Part shown: positions 1-9,850 of the stretch, one piece after another
Layout: the number at the start of each line of letters is the position of its first letter
Position numbering within the stretch: the first letter of the stretch is position 1
Assembly (NCBI GenBank): GCA_024372625.1
Contig: CP099605.1
Coordinates: 186,001-250,000, forward strand
Direction of reading: 5' to 3'
DNA length: 64,000 nt
From: Comamonadaceae bacterium OTU4NAUVB1
GTDB taxonomy: Bacteria; Pseudomonadota; Gammaproteobacteria; Burkholderiales; Burkholderiaceae_C
Notes under the pieces: generated by a model
What the model was told of the DNA's origin: nothing
Databases searched by the model: none
Seen by the model: the letters and a program-made list of their open reading frames with translations, nothing else
Made by a program: the position numbers and the translations under genes

Positions 1-782
1 CGGTCGACGTCGGCCAGGTGCGCGAGACCATCGGCAAGCTCGGCTACCAGGAAGTCCAGGTGCAGAACTACGGCACCTCGCGCGACGTGCAGATCCGCCT
101 GCCCGTGCAGAAGGGCCAGACCTCGGCCCAGCAGAGCACCCAGGTCATGGAAGCGCTCAAGGCGGCCGACGCGTCGGCCACGTTGCGCGGCACCGAGTTC
201 GTCGGCCCGCAGGTGGGCGAGGAACTCACCACCAACGGCCTGAAGGCGCTGGGCATGGTGGTGGTGGGCATCATGATCTACCTGGCGTTCCGCTTCGAGT
301 GGAAGTTCGCCGTCGCCACCGTGCTGGCCAACCTGCACGACGTGGTCATCATCCTGGGCTTCTTCGCCTTCTTCCAATGGGAGTTCTCGCTCGCGGTCTT
401 GGCCGCGGTGCTGGCGGTCCTGGGCTATTCGGTCAACGAGTCGGTGGTGATCTTCGACCGGGTGCGCGAGAACTTCCGGCGCTTTCGCAAGCTCTCGACC
501 CCGGAGGTGATCGACAGCGCTATCACCTCCACCATCAGCCGCACGATCATCACGCACGGCTCCACGCAGCTGGTGGTGCTGTCGATGTTCTTCTTCGGTG
601 GTCCGACGCTGCACTATTTCGCGCTGGCCCTCACCATCGGCATCTGCTTCGGCATCTATTCGTCGTGCTTCGTCGCGGCGGCGATCGCGATGTGGCTGGG
701 CATCAAGCGCGAGGACCTGATCAAGGTCGCCGCCAAGCGTGAAGGCGATCCGGACGATCCAAACGCGGGTGCCACCGTCTGA
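1..782 (+). CDS. secF: Protein translocase subunit SecF (5' partial)
   Basis: This is the C-terminal part of SecF, the inner-membrane partner of SecD that uses the proton gradient to help SecYEG complete protein export. The frame is open from base 3 to the TGA at 780-782, so the true start lies left of the window; the GTG at 18 is internal. Visible are the end of the periplasmic P1-like domain, then membrane helices with the family signature GYSVNESVVIFDRVREN (usually GYS-x-ND-x-VV, so Glu replaces the common Asp) and TSTISRTIITHGSTQLVV. About 259 residues of a usual 310-320 are present. The tail is hydrophilic (KREGDPDDPNAG). SecD and YajC would be expected just upstream. The identification is firm. 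Confidence 0.96.
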   Translation, partial: VDVGQVRETIGKLGYQEVQVQNYGTSRDVQIRLPVQKGQTSAQQSTQVMEALKAADASATLRGTEFVGPQVGEELTTNGLKALGMVVVGIMIYLAFRFEWKFAVATVLANLHDVVIILGFFAFFQWEFSLAVLAAVLAVLGYSVNESVVIFDRVRENFRRFRKLSTPEVIDSAITSTISRTIITHGSTQLVVLSMFFFGGPTLHYFALALTIGICFGIYSSCFVAAAIAMWLGIKREDLIKVAAKREGDPDDPNAGATV

Positions 783-901
783 GCATGCCGGCACCGCTCC
801 GTGCGTTTGTCCACCATCCGAAGGCATCGTCCTCTTGTGTGGCGACGTGTCCCCGGGCAAGCTGACGCGCTGGAAACCCGACGCCAGACAACCCCGACAC
901 C

Positions 902-3259
902 ATGAGCACCGATCGGCCCTCCGTTCCCCCCCGGCAGATCGCCCGCGAAGCCCGCGAGCGCTTCGTCCAGGCGACCGAGGCGCTGGTGCTGCCCGTGACA
1001 CGGGCCCTCCACGAGCGACTGATCACGCTCACGGGCGAACCGGGCACGGCGCGTGACCTGCAGGATCGTCGCGACGACTTCCTCGCCTTCCAGGCGCTGG
1101 GCGATCAATGGGCCGACACCACCCGGGCCGCCTGGCGCAAGGCGCTCGCCTCGAGCGGTCCCGCGGCGGCCTCGAACTCGCTCCTCAGGCTCGAACTCAT
1201 CGGCGACGACGTCGTGGAGACCCAGATCCTGTCCTCGCGGCTCGCCCAGGCGATCCAGGGCAAGGCGAATTTCGATTTCAGCGACCTGCGCCTGCGCATC
1301 CAGCACCTCGAAGGCACCTCCGAACTCGACGGCCGGGACGTGCTGCGGCCCGAGACCCTCGCCAAGGTGTGGGTCGAGCAATGGCTGGCCACCGGCCTGA
1401 GCCGCGCACTGTGGACGAAGCTCCAGGACGTCGTGCAGCGCGAGGTCCTGGAGCCGGTCGCCAATGCCTACCGCGACGTCAACGTCTTCCTGGTCGACCA
1501 CGGCGTGATGCCCGAGATCGACCTCAAGAGCTTCGTGCGTCGCCCGGCCGGCAGCGCCTCGGGCCTCATGCCGCTGCCTTCGGGCAACGCGCGCTCGGGA
1601 GGCGAGCCCGCGCGTGCGCCGGCCGCCGGTCGATTCGACGGCGCATCTCCCATGTCGTCCGCGGCCGCCGACGGCATGTCTGCCATGGCGGCGGGCCAGG
1701 ATCGCTTCGCCTACCCGGGCGGCCCGTCGCCGCTGACCTCGGCCCGCCAGCGTGCCCAGGGCGTCCTGCAGAATCTCAAGCGCTTCGTCGCCGCCCGCAT
1801 CGGCAACGAAGGAGGGGGCCTGGGCGCACCAGGGTCCGCTTCGGGCGTCGATCATGGCGGACCGGGCAGCATCAGTGCGCGTGCCTTCGCGGCCGCCATC
1901 GCCGAAGCCGGGGTCGCCTACCAGGCTTCGGCGTCGAACTATGCCGTGGGCAACGATGCGCTCGCGCTTCAGCAGAGTGCGGCGGAATTGCGCCGACGCA
2001 CCAGCGAACTCAAGCGCCGCGCCCCCACCACGGCCGACAAGGCGACGGTCGAGGTCGTCGCGCTGATGTTCCAGGCCATCCTCTCGGAAGAGCGGATCCC
2101 GTTTTCCGCGCGCGTGTGGTTCGCCCGCCTGCAGATGCCGGTGCTGCGCGTGGCCATCGCCGAGCCCGAATTCTTCGGCACCATCCAGCATCCGGCGCGC
2201 ATGCTCATCGACCGCATGGGTTCGGTCGTGATGGGCTTCGACGCCGCTGCCATTTCCGGCAGCGCCCTCGAAGGCGAGATCCGTCGGGTGGTGCAGGTGA
2301 TCGAGCAATACCCCGAGACCGGGCAGCGCGTCTTCAAGCTGGTGTTCGACGAGTTCGTGGTCTTCCTCAACAAGTACCTGACGCAGAGCGACGCCACCCA
2401 GCGCGTGATGAGCGTGGCGCAGCAGGTCGAGCAGAAGGAGACGATGGCGATCCAGTACACCATCGAGTTGCGCAAGATGCTCAACGACATGCCCGTGCGC
2501 GAGGAGATCCGCGAATTCCTCTTCAAGGTCTGGGCGGAGGTGCTGGCCATCGCCGCCCTGAAGTACGGTGCGCAGGACGTCCAGACCGTGACGCTCAAGC
2601 GCGCCGCCTCCGAGCTCGTCTGGGCCGCCAGTGCGAAGCCCAGCCGTCCCGATCGCGCGCGTGTGATCCAGGACCTGCCGCGCCTGCTGCAGCAGTTGCG
2701 CGCCGGCATGACGCTGCTGGGCGTGGTCGGCGAGCCGCAGGAGACGCACATCAAGTCCATCGGCGCGACGCTGACCGATGCGTTCATGTCCAAGACCGAG
2801 GCGATCCCGGCCGCGCAGATCGAGGCGCTCGCCAAGCGACTGGCGCACCTGGAGGATTTCGTGAGCGACGAGGGCACCGGCGAACTGTCGCTGGACGCGG
2901 CCAGCATCGAACTGCTGCTGGGCGTCGACGCCGCCACCATCGAGGTCGCGCCCGACACCAGCGTCAAGGCCACCGAGGACATGCTGCAGTGGGCGCGCGA
3001 ACTGCAGGTCGGCCATTGGTTCATGCTCGACCACAACGGGCGCGCCAGCCAGGTCCAGTTCGTCTGGCGCAGCGAGCGTGGCCAGTTGCACCTGTTTGCC
3101 TCGGCCGACGGCCGCAGCTTCCTCATCCAGACCGGCCGGCTCGGCTCCTACCTGCAGACCGGCCTGCTGGTACCGGCCGAGGACGAGACACTGACCGTGC
3201 GCGCGACGCGCGAGGCGCTGGCCAAGCTGGACGCGCATCCCGAGAGCCTGCTGAACTGA
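902..3259 (+). CDS. DUF1631 family protein
   Basis: The product is 785 residues, mostly alpha-helical and charged, with no signal peptide or membrane segment. The sequence style (N-terminal helical block, a Ser/Gly/Pro-rich low-complexity linker around residues 210-270, a long helical middle with ILSEERIPFSARVWFARLQ, and a compact C-terminal part) fits the DUF1631 family of Beta- and Gammaproteobacteria. No catalytic motif is visible, and the biochemical role of the family is unknown to me. The C-terminal 120 residues (VGHWFMLDHNGRASQVQFVW) look like a small beta-rich PilZ-like fold, which would suggest c-di-GMP binding, but the RxxxR signature is not clearly present. It lies 119 bp after secF and converges on smg. 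The ATG at 902 is the first good start. Confidence 0.8.
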   Translation: MSTDRPSVPPRQIAREARERFVQATEALVLPVTRALHERLITLTGEPGTARDLQDRRDDFLAFQALGDQWADTTRAAWRKALASSGPAAASNSLLRLELIGDDVVETQILSSRLAQAIQGKANFDFSDLRLRIQHLEGTSELDGRDVLRPETLAKVWVEQWLATGLSRALWTKLQDVVQREVLEPVANAYRDVNVFLVDHGVMPEIDLKSFVRRPAGSASGLMPLPSGNARSGGEPARAPAAGRFDGASPMSSAAADGMSAMAAGQDRFAYPGGPSPLTSARQRAQGVLQNLKRFVAARIGNEGGGLGAPGSASGVDHGGPGSISARAFAAAIAEAGVAYQASASNYAVGNDALALQQSAAELRRRTSELKRRAPTTADKATVEVVALMFQAILSEERIPFSARVWFARLQMPVLRVAIAEPEFFGTIQHPARMLIDRMGSVVMGFDAAAISGSALEGEIRRVVQVIEQYPETGQRVFKLVFDEFVVFLNKYLTQSDATQRVMSVAQQVEQKETMAIQYTIELRKMLNDMPVREEIREFLFKVWAEVLAIAALKYGAQDVQTVTLKRAASELVWAASAKPSRPDRARVIQDLPRLLQQLRAGMTLLGVVGEPQETHIKSIGATLTDAFMSKTEAIPAAQIEALAKRLAHLEDFVSDEGTGELSLDAASIELLLGVDAATIEVAPDTSVKATEDMLQWARELQVGHWFMLDHNGRASQVQFVWRSERGQLHLFASADGRSFLIQTGRLGSYLQTGLLVPAEDETLTVRATREALAKLDAHPESLLN

Positions 3260-3305
3260 CCGGACCGGCGAGCCGCGCGGCCGGCCAACGCAAGCGTCGC
3301 GTCAG

Positions 3306-3824
3306 TCAGTGCGCGGTGCGTGCCGAGCGGTCGCTGCGCAATTCGTCGAGCACCAGGGCGTCCGGCTCGAGGCCGCTGCTCCAGTGCACCATCAGCAGGA
3401 TGATCTTGAAATCGTCCAGTGAAACCGGACAGGAGGGCGCCGCCATCGCACGCTCGACGACGATCTCGCGCAGCCCGCCGGGCAGCACGCCCGCGGATTC
3501 CATGAAATGCAGGAAACCCATGCAGTCGGCGCCCAGCATGTCCTGCTCGACGCCCGAATAGACACGCATGGCGCCGGGCGATGCCGGCCGCACGTCGTCC
3601 CGTCCCCGGGGCGAGTCGACGACCGCCGTGGCGACGTCGGTGGGATGGGGCATGAGCGGGAGGCCCTGGGTCGCCTGGCTCAATTCGTCGAGCCAGCGCA
3701 GCGCGACGGTGATCTCGTCGGCATCGAAGCCCTGTGCGCTGAGCTTGCGCCCGAGCTGCTCGGATTGGGGACAGACGTCGCCACGCCAGTAGTTTTCGTA
3801 GACAAACGCGAGCACTTCGAACAT
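3306..3824 (-). CDS. smg: Smg/DUF494 family protein
   Basis: This encodes a 172-residue Smg-like (DUF494) protein. It begins MFEVLAFVYENYW, the typical start of the family, and continues with the two-helix region GFDADEITVALRWLDEL and the C-terminal LDDFKIILLMVHWSS. The open frame extends upstream, but the ATG at 3824 matches the family N-terminus, so the extension is discarded. Smg is almost always found next to dprA (smf), as here, with 64 bp between dprA and this gene on the same strand, which implies one transcript. The molecular role is not established; links to DNA uptake or topology are only by neighbourhood. Confidence 0.9.
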   Translation of the reverse strand: MFEVLAFVYENYWRGDVCPQSEQLGRKLSAQGFDADEITVALRWLDELSQATQGLPLMPHPTDVATAVVDSPRGRDDVRPASPGAMRVYSGVEQDMLGADCMGFLHFMESAGVLPGGLREIVVERAMAAPSCPVSLDDFKIILLMVHWSSGLEPDALVLDELRSDRSARTAH

Positions 3825-3888
3825 GGCGGTCAATATAGCCCACGCCGCGATCGCGCCCTGCGCAAGCGCGCCGAACCGGCGCTGGCGC

Positions 3889-5061
3889 TCAGGCGGAGGC
3901 GCGACGCTGGAACAGGCCGCCGGGCAGGCGCGCCACGAGGCCGTCGAGTTCGAGTTCGAGCAATTGCGCCTGCAGCTGCGCCACGCTCTGGCCGCTGCGC
4001 GCGCAGAGGGCATCGAGTCCGACGGCGTCGAAACCGAGTTGCCTCAGCAGCGCCGACGCGCGTGGCGACGCGCTGTCCTCGTCGGTGACGGCAGCGGCAT
4101 GCGGCGCCTGCGGTGAGGAGGATGCCGTGTCGTCGTCGAGCCGCAGCTCTTCCAGCACGTCCTGCACCGACTCGACCAGCTTCGCGCCCTGGCGGATCAG
4201 TGCGTGACAGCCGCGCGATTGCGGCGCGTGGATCGAACCCGGGATGGCGAAGACCTCGCGACCCTGCTCGGCCGCCAGCCGCGCGGTGATGAGCGAACCC
4301 GACTGCAGGGCAGCCTCGACCACCAGCGTGCCGCGCGAGAGCCCCGCGATGATCCGGTTGCGCTTGGGGAAGTTTTGGTTGAGCGGGGGCGTTCCGAGCG
4401 GGAACTCGCTCACGATCAGTCCGTGCCGGACGATGCGATGGGCCAGTTCGCGATGGCGCGCCGGATAGACGCGGTCGAGTCCGGTCCCCACCACGGCCAC
4501 CGTCGCCAGTCGGCCGGACGGCGCCGCGGCTTCGGCCGCAGCGTCGAGCGCCCCTTGATGCGCGGCGCCGTCCACGCCCAGCGCCAGTCCCGAGACCACC
4601 GTGATGCCATGCGCGACGAACGCCCTGGCGAAGGCGCGGGCGTTGTCCTCCCCCTGGGCCGTGGGGTTCCGGCTGCCGACCATCGCCACGCTGCGGCCGA
4701 GCTGCGTCAGGTCGAACCGGGCCGGGCCTGTCAGGTAGAGCATCAGCGGCGGGTCGGCCATCTCCAGCAGTTCGGCGGGATAGCCGGGGTCGCCGAGCGT
4801 GACGACGCGGTGCACGGCACCGTCGGCGCCGTCGTGAGCCAGCCACTGGCACGTGCGCTCGAGGTGCGCCGACAGCGCCTCGGGAATCCGGCCCAGCGCG
4901 GCGCACTGGGCGGATGTCGCGACCTCCCGCAGGATCGAGGCCGGCTGCGACAGCACGTCACGCGGCAGACCGAAGGCGGCCATCAGCCGGCGCGCCGTGA
5001 GGTCGCCGACGCCGGGCGTCAGTACGAGGCGCAGCCAGTCGGCGAGTTCGTCGCGTCCCAT
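3889..5061 (-). CDS. dprA: DNA-processing protein DprA
   Basis: DprA binds incoming single-stranded DNA during transformation, protects it and loads RecA. The 390-residue product has an N-terminal SAM/HhH-like region (LRLVLTPGVGDLTARRLMAA), the central Rossmann domain with MVGSRNPTAQGEDNARAF and VVSGLALGVDGAAHQGAL, PKRNRIIAGLS, and the SLITARLAAEQGREVFAIPGS segment. It ends in a winged-helix-like domain (about residues 315-385, QLGFDAVGLDALCARSG) as in many Gram-negative homologues. Length is normal. It follows the LysM gene with a 25-bp gap and precedes smg. A single dprA does not prove natural competence, because the gene is common in non-competent bacteria. Confidence 0.96.
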   Translation of the reverse strand: MGRDELADWLRLVLTPGVGDLTARRLMAAFGLPRDVLSQPASILREVATSAQCAALGRIPEALSAHLERTCQWLAHDGADGAVHRVVTLGDPGYPAELLEMADPPLMLYLTGPARFDLTQLGRSVAMVGSRNPTAQGEDNARAFARAFVAHGITVVSGLALGVDGAAHQGALDAAAEAAAPSGRLATVAVVGTGLDRVYPARHRELAHRIVRHGLIVSEFPLGTPPLNQNFPKRNRIIAGLSRGTLVVEAALQSGSLITARLAAEQGREVFAIPGSIHAPQSRGCHALIRQGAKLVESVQDVLEELRLDDDTASSSPQAPHAAAVTDEDSASPRASALLRQLGFDAVGLDALCARSGQSVAQLQAQLLELELDGLVARLPGGLFQRRASA

Positions 5062-5086
5062 CGTCGGTCGAAGCCCGCGCGCGGAT

Positions 5087-6331
5087 TCAGGGATTGGCCA
5101 GCAGATCGCCCACGCGCGGCGTGTCGGTGACTTCGAGCACCAGCGCGTACGACACGCGCTCGAACGGCCGGAACACCATGAGCAGTCCGATGCGTTCGCT
5201 GGGCAGCTTGAGCAACTCCTTGCCGTCGGCCGTGCGGTCGAGGACGGTGTCGCCGTTCTTCAGGATCGCCAGCACGTGGCCGCTCTCGATGCCGTCGCGC
5301 AGCCCCTTGCTGATCGCCACCACCTGGTTCTGGGCGGCGAACTGCACGGCGTTGCCGTAGACCGAGACGATCCGGGCATCGATCGGCATGGCCGGCGCGT
5401 GCGGCGTGTAGCTCACGAGCTGGCGCGGCGGCTCGGGCAGCAGGCGGTCGCCGGCGCGGATCTCCTCGCGGGCCGCCACGATGTCGATCGTCGCCGGAAC
5501 GACGCGGGCGATGTCCTTGTCGCCCTCGCGCACCGGCACGGTGGATTCGCTGCGCTGGAGCCGCGCCCGGCCCAGGTAGTGCGCCTCGTAGCCGAGGATC
5601 TCGCCGCTGACCGGGTCCGCGAGCGGCGTCGCGTTGCGGAAGACGCGGTAGGTCCTGAGGGGGCCGGGGGCATCGAGCAACGGCGCACCGGGCTCGCCGC
5701 GCGCGTAGGCGCGGTCGCCCCGGGCGAGCAGCACGCGGTTGTCGTTGCCCGCCACGACGCGCGGCGCGCGCGTCAGCGTGTCAGCGTCCACCACGATCGG
5801 CTCGCTCAGGAACGGCTCGATCAGGCTGGGCTTGAGCGTGGGCAGCGCCAGGCTCGCGAGCGACTCGACCCGCGTGCGCGGGGTCAGCTTGACGGTGTCG
5901 ATGTCCCCGCCGGCACCGCCGCGACGTGTGCTCAGGCGGGCCCGGCCGCCGACCCGGTCGAGGTGGAGCACCTGACCCGGGAAGATGCGGTGCGGGTTGG
6001 TGATGTCGCCGAGGTTGAGGCCCCAGAGTTCCGGCCAGCGCCAGGGGCCACGCAGGTAGAGCCGCGAGATGGCCCACAGGGTGTCGCCGGGTTGGACGGT
6101 GTATTCGTCCGGGGCGCCGGGCACGAGTTCCTCGATCGGCACGCCGTCCTGGGCCGCCTGCTGCGCGATGGCGCGTTGCGTGGGCGTGACGGGGTAGTCC
6201 TGCGCGGCGGCCGTCGGGGCCCCGGTCACGGCGGCCAGGGCGAGGAATGCGCCGCCGCACGCGAGGACGCGAGGCCCGGAGGCGCGCGGCATGCGCTGGA
6301 AAAGGAAGTCGGAAGAGAGGAATTTTTTCAT
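5087..6331 (-). CDS. LysM-domain secreted peptidoglycan-binding protein
   Basis: This 414-residue exported protein has a positively charged N-terminus, a hydrophobic stretch ([16 protein letters not shown]) and an Ala-x-Ala cleavage region ([10 protein letters not shown]), consistent with a Sec signal. A LysM module follows at about residues 75-125 ([17 protein letters not shown] ... [26 protein letters not shown]). The remaining 290 residues resemble the long LysM proteins found beside dprA and def in Burkholderiales; no enzymatic motif is visible. An ATG at 6331 gives a signal peptide directly at the N-terminus, so the longer frame to 6451 is not used. It is transcribed divergently from def and probably leads the LysM-dprA-smg unit. 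Confidence 0.88.
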   Translation of the reverse strand: MKKFLSSDFLFQRMPRASGPRVLACGGAFLALAAVTGAPTAAAQDYPVTPTQRAIAQQAAQDGVPIEELVPGAPDEYTVQPGDTLWAISRLYLRGPWRWPELWGLNLGDITNPHRIFPGQVLHLDRVGGRARLSTRRGGAGGDIDTVKLTPRTRVESLASLALPTLKPSLIEPFLSEPIVVDADTLTRAPRVVAGNDNRVLLARGDRAYARGEPGAPLLDAPGPLRTYRVFRNATPLADPVSGEILGYEAHYLGRARLQRSESTVPVREGDKDIARVVPATIDIVAAREEIRAGDRLLPEPPRQLVSYTPHAPAMPIDARIVSVYGNAVQFAAQNQVVAISKGLRDGIESGHVLAILKNGDTVLDRTADGKELLKLPSERIGLLMVFRPFERVSYALVLEVTDTPRVGDLLANP

Positions 6332-6492
6332 GGTTCGATCGAACGGCACCCGGACCCGCACCGACCTCGGGATGCTCACAATTTGCAACGAATTCTGCGC
6401 GCAAGCCCCTGATAGGGCAACGACTTGGCCGGACAGGGGCGGCAGCGTCACGGGGAATTGGGGAAAATAGCGACACTATCCCCGCAGTTGCC

Positions 6493-7026
6493 ATGGCCAA
6501 ACGAACCATTCTCAGTTTTCCCGATCCGCGTCTGCACACGGTCGCCAAGCCCGTGCAGGGCGTGGACGCCCGCATCCGCACCCTGGTGGCCGACATGCTG
6601 GAGACCATGTACGACGCCAGCGGCATCGGACTGGCGGCGACGCAGGTCGACGTGCACGAACGCCTGGTGGTGATCGACGTCTCCGAGGAGCGCGACCAGC
6701 CACTGGTGCTGATCAATCCCGAGATCGTCTGGGCCAGTCCGGAACGGGTGCTCAACGAGGAAGGCTGCCTGTCGGTGCCCGGCATCTACGACGGCGTGGA
6801 GCGTTCCACGGCGGTGCGCGTGACCGCGCTCGACCTCCAGGGCGAACCCCGGACGATCGAGGCGGAAGGCCTGCTGGCCATCTGCATCCAGCACGAACTC
6901 GATCACCTGCTGGGCAAGGTGTTCGTCGAGTACCTGTCGCCGCTCAAACGCACCCGCATCAAGGGCAAGCTCCTGAAGCAGCAGCGTGAGGACGCGCGCG
7001 CCGACTCGCGCGAGGGGCGGCGATGA
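6493..7026 (+). CDS. def: Peptide deformylase
   Basis: Removes the N-formyl group from nascent peptides, using an Fe2+ or Zn2+ centre. The 177-residue protein carries all three family motifs: GIGLAATQ at residues 44-51, EGCLS at 90-94 (metal-binding Cys92) and HELDH at 134-138 (two His ligands and the catalytic Glu135). The ATG at 6493 starts [14 protein letters not shown], the expected N-terminus; the 5' extension of the open frame covers the divergent promoter region and is rejected. The next gene starts inside the def stop codon (ATGA), and fmt, which adds the formyl group def removes, lies only one gene away, so the formylation cycle is encoded in one operon. Confidence 0.97.
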   Translation: MAKRTILSFPDPRLHTVAKPVQGVDARIRTLVADMLETMYDASGIGLAATQVDVHERLVVIDVSEERDQPLVLINPEIVWASPERVLNEEGCLSVPGIYDGVERSTAVRVTALDLQGEPRTIEAEGLLAICIQHELDHLLGKVFVEYLSPLKRTRIKGKLLKQQREDARADSREGRR

Positions 7027-7556
7027 GCGCGGCGGGCCACTTTCCCGGGCGCCGGGCCGTTCGGCGCGGCGCCGCCGCCCTGGCCATGTGCGCCGCCGCG
7101 TTCGGCCTGCTGGCCGGCTGCGCGAGCGATCCGACCCGGCTACCGCCCGGCGCCTCGCGCGCCGACATCCTGCAGCGCCTGGGCGCGCCCACGGCCACCT
7201 ACCCGCTCGCCAATGGCGGCGAGCGTCTGCAGTATTCGCGCGCGCCGGCCGGCACCGAGGTCAGCAACGTCGACGTCGACGCCGCGGGCCGTGTCGTGTC
7301 CAACCGGCAGGAACTCGACGAGCGGCTGTTCGGCGACACCATCCGCGTCGACGGCTGGACCCAGGCTGACGTGCTGCGCACCTACGGCCGGCCGTTCGAG
7401 ATCCGTCAGGTCGCTTCCTACGCCGGCGTGGTCTGGACGTGGCGCTACCGGGCGGTGAACGACGTGCGCCTGCTGCACATCTACATCGATCCGGCCGGGC
7501 GCGTCACGCGCTATCACACGGGCCCCGACCTCACGCGCCAGTGGATGCGCTGGTGA
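7023..7556 (+). CDS. Small outer-membrane lipoprotein, BamE/SmpA-like style
   Basis: The 177-residue product has an N-terminal Arg-rich segment, a hydrophobic core and the lipobox LAGC with acylation at Cys33. The mature part has two repeats of a motif seen in SmpA/OmlA (BamE)-like proteins: [18 protein letters not shown] and [18 protein letters not shown], each followed by strands ending near W or Y. I do not recognise a named family member. It is probably an envelope-anchored protein with two BamE-like folds. It overlaps def by 4 bp (ATGA) and sits 10 bp before fmt, so it is translationally coupled to def. Confidence 0.75.
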   Translation: MSAAGHFPGRRAVRRGAAALAMCAAAFGLLAGCASDPTRLPPGASRADILQRLGAPTATYPLANGGERLQYSRAPAGTEVSNVDVDAAGRVVSNRQELDERLFGDTIRVDGWTQADVLRTYGRPFEIRQVASYAGVVWTWRYRAVNDVRLLHIYIDPAGRVTRYHTGPDLTRQWMRW

Positions 7557-7566
7557 GGGCGCCCGC

Positions 7567-8556
7567 ATGACCGCGCGGCCGCGGATCGCCTTCGCGGGCA
7601 CGCCGGAATTCGCGCGCGTGGCGCTGGAGGCGCTGCAGGCGGCGGGCTTCGAGATCACGCTGGTGCTGACCCAGCCCGACCGTCCCGCGGGGCGTGGCAT
7701 GAAGCTGCACGCCTCGCCGGTCAAGCGCTTCGCGCTCGAGCAGGGTTGGGCGGTCGCGCAGCCGCGTGGTCTGCGGCTGGAAGGCAGATATCCCGAAGAC
7801 GCGCGTGCCGCGCAGGCGGCCATCGCCGAGGCGCGACCCGACGCGATGGTCGTCGCCGCCTACGGGCTCATCCTGCCGCAGTGGGTGCTCGATGTGCCGC
7901 GTCGGGGCTGCCTCAACATCCACGCCAGCCTGCTGCCGCGCTGGCGTGGGGCCGCGCCGATCCATCGCGCCATCGAGGCCGGCGATGCCGAGACCGGGGT
8001 CACCCTGATGCAGATGGACGCCGGCCTCGACACCGGCGACATGCTCGCACGCGAGGCCATCGCGATCGAGCCCGACGACAGCACCGCGCGCCTGCACGAC
8101 CGCCTGGCCGCGCTCGGCGCTCGGATGGTGGTCGAGACCGTGCGGCAGGCGATCGACGGCACGCTGCGGCCGGTGCCGCAGCCCGCCGAGGGCGTGACCT
8201 ACGCGCACAAGATCGAAAAGCACGAGGCGCCGGTCGACTGGCGCCAGGACGCTCCGGCCATCGCGCGCCGCGTCCGCGCCTTCGACCCGTTTCCGGGCGC
8301 CACCGGCACGCTCGGGGGCGAAACGGTCAAGTTCTGGCGGGCCCGGGCGCTGAGCGCCGCCACTGGCGACCGCTCCGACCCTGGCGCGGGTCCGGCGCCG
8401 GGCACGGTGCTGGCCGTGACGCCCGAGGGCATCGACGTGGCGACCGGCCATGGCGTGCTGCGGCTGACCGAACTCCAGCGCGCGGGCGGCAAGCGACTGT
8501 CGGCGTCCGATTTCCTGCGTGGCTTCGGCATCGGGCCCGGCCAGGTCTTCGACTGA
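7567..8556 (+). CDS. fmt: Methionyl-tRNA formyltransferase
   Basis: Transfers a formyl group from 10-formyl-THF to Met-tRNAi for translation initiation. The 329-residue protein shows the N-terminal formyltransferase fold ([17 protein letters not shown]), the [10 protein letters not shown] loop, the catalytic region [20 protein letters not shown] (Asn, His and the SLLP signature) and [17 protein letters not shown]. The C-terminal OB-like tRNA-binding domain starts near residue 205 ([13 protein letters not shown]). Length and motifs are standard. Its stop overlaps the start of the azlC gene (TGATG), giving a four-gene run of def, lipoprotein, fmt and azlC with almost no spacing. Confidence 0.97.
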   Translation: MTARPRIAFAGTPEFARVALEALQAAGFEITLVLTQPDRPAGRGMKLHASPVKRFALEQGWAVAQPRGLRLEGRYPEDARAAQAAIAEARPDAMVVAAYGLILPQWVLDVPRRGCLNIHASLLPRWRGAAPIHRAIEAGDAETGVTLMQMDAGLDTGDMLAREAIAIEPDDSTARLHDRLAALGARMVVETVRQAIDGTLRPVPQPAEGVTYAHKIEKHEAPVDWRQDAPAIARRVRAFDPFPGATGTLGGETVKFWRARALSAATGDRSDPGAGPAPGTVLAVTPEGIDVATGHGVLRLTELQRAGGKRLSASDFLRGFGIGPGQVFD

Positions 8557-9293
8557 TGTTCCTCGACCCCGCGGTGCGTCGCGAGCCGGCCTTCGGCGCG
8601 GGCTTCCGGCACATGGCGCCGCTGGCCGCGGGCATCGGCGCCTGGGGCCTCATGACCGGCGTGGCGATGGTCAAGTCGGGCATGAGCGTCGTCGAGGCGA
8701 CGGCCATGACGCTGCTGGTCTACGCCGGCAGCTCGCAACTCGCGGCCATTCCGCTGCTGGTGGCGGGCGCGCCGGCCTGGGTGATCCTGGCGACGGGTTT
8801 CTGCGTCAACCTGCGCTTCGTGGTGTTCAGCCTGCACCTGCGGCCCTACCTGATGCACATGCCGCGCTGGCGGCGCATGACCCACGGCTACCTCACGGCG
8901 GACCTGAGCTATGCCGTGTTCACCGGCCGCTATCCGACGCCGGCGACGACCGAGGCGGGGCGGCGTGAACAGGAGGCCTTCCTCACCGGCGGCTACTGCG
9001 TCACCTGGCTGTCGTGGATGGGTCTGAGCCTGCTGGGCATCGCGCTGGCCAACCTGATTCCGCAGCGCTGGGGACTGGGTTTCGCGGGCGTGCTGAGCCT
9101 GGTGGGCATCCTGTGCTCGATGGCGACCACGCGGCTGCGCCTGCTGGCCGCGGCGATCGCCGGGGTCACGGCGGTGGCGGCCTATGCGCTGCCGCTCAAG
9201 CTCAACATCGTCACCGGCATCGGCGTGGCGGTGCTGCTGTCGTTCTGGCTGGAGCGGCAGTTCGTGCGCGATCCGCAGGAAGCGGGCGCATGA
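8556..9293 (+). CDS. azlC: AzlC family branched-chain amino acid export permease
   Basis: This 245-residue polytopic membrane protein belongs to the AzlC/YgaZ family, the large subunit of the AzlCD exporter for branched-chain amino acids and analogues. Family features are the early PLAAGIGAWGLMTGVAMVKSGMS segment, MTLLVYAGSSQLAAIPLL with the conserved GSSQ, and FCVNLRFVVFSLHL. The open frame runs further upstream as antisense-free read-through of fmt, but the ATG at 8556 overlaps the fmt stop and begins the conserved region, so it is chosen. The partner azlD-like gene follows with a 4-bp overlap. The substrate is inferred from the family only. Confidence 0.9.
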   Translation: MFLDPAVRREPAFGAGFRHMAPLAAGIGAWGLMTGVAMVKSGMSVVEATAMTLLVYAGSSQLAAIPLLVAGAPAWVILATGFCVNLRFVVFSLHLRPYLMHMPRWRRMTHGYLTADLSYAVFTGRYPTPATTEAGRREQEAFLTGGYCVTWLSWMGLSLLGIALANLIPQRWGLGFAGVLSLVGILCSMATTRLRLLAAAIAGVTAVAAYALPLKLNIVTGIGVAVLLSFWLERQFVRDPQEAGA

Positions 9294-9640
9294 ACGCGGC
9301 GGCGGGCGCCCACACCGACGGCTGGACCCTGGGCGTGATCGTCGGCCTGGCCGGCGTCACGGTGCTCACGCGGTGCTTCTTCTTCATCCTCGACCGGCCC
9401 TGGGGCCTGCCCGACTGGGCGCACCGGGCGCTGCGCTACGCGCCGGTGGCCGCCCTGGCGGCGGTCGTCATCCCGGAGGTCGTGATGACGCAGGGGCATC
9501 TGGTGGCGACCTGGCGCGACGCGCGCCTGTTCGCGGCGGTCGCCGGGGCCGCCTGGTACTTCCGGCGTGGCGGCGTCCTGGGCACGATGCTCGTGGGCAT
9601 GGCGGTGTACCTGCCGCTGCACCTCGGACTGGGCTGGTAG
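9290..9640 (+). CDS. azlD: AzlD domain-containing protein
   Basis: Encodes a 116-residue protein with about four hydrophobic helices, the usual size of AzlD/YgaH, the small subunit of the amino acid exporter. Recognisable features are GVTVLTRCFFFIL, the RALRYAPVAALAAVVIPEV stretch (AzlD proteins carry a similar R-x-LR-x-xPxAxLAA motif) and a final GTMLVGMAVYLPLHL helix. The ATG overlaps the azlC stop by 4 bp, so the two are translationally coupled and probably form a complex. It is the last gene of the def-fmt-azlCD run; a 210-bp gap follows. Confidence 0.88.
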   Translation: MNAAAGAHTDGWTLGVIVGLAGVTVLTRCFFFILDRPWGLPDWAHRALRYAPVAALAAVVIPEVVMTQGHLVATWRDARLFAAVAGAAWYFRRGGVLGTMLVGMAVYLPLHLGLGW

Positions 9641-9850
9641 CTGGGACGGCGGCCCGCCGGCAGCGCCGTTGCGGTCGCGCGGACGTGGCACCTGCGCGAC
9701 ACCGAGTGATGGAAATCCCGGAGGTCGGCCCGTGATCGCGGTTGCAGACTGGCGCCGCCCCGGAAGCGCCATGCATCGGCCTGCCGGGTCCGACGGTTCG
9801 ACGGTCCCACGAGGACACGTCCCGGTCCATTCCTGCAGGAGACAGTTCCC

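Noticed and set aside
656..3238. An 860-codon open frame on the minus strand opposite the DUF1631 gene
   Set aside because: It is antisense to a protein-like frame, is rich in Arg, His, Leu and Gln as expected for a GC-rich shadow frame, and has no recognisable domain.
9641..9850. Small gene or RNA in the gap before the DUF6351-like gene
   Set aside because: No protein-like frame with a ribosome binding site and no stable hairpin were seen; only the ribosome binding site of the next gene is clear.
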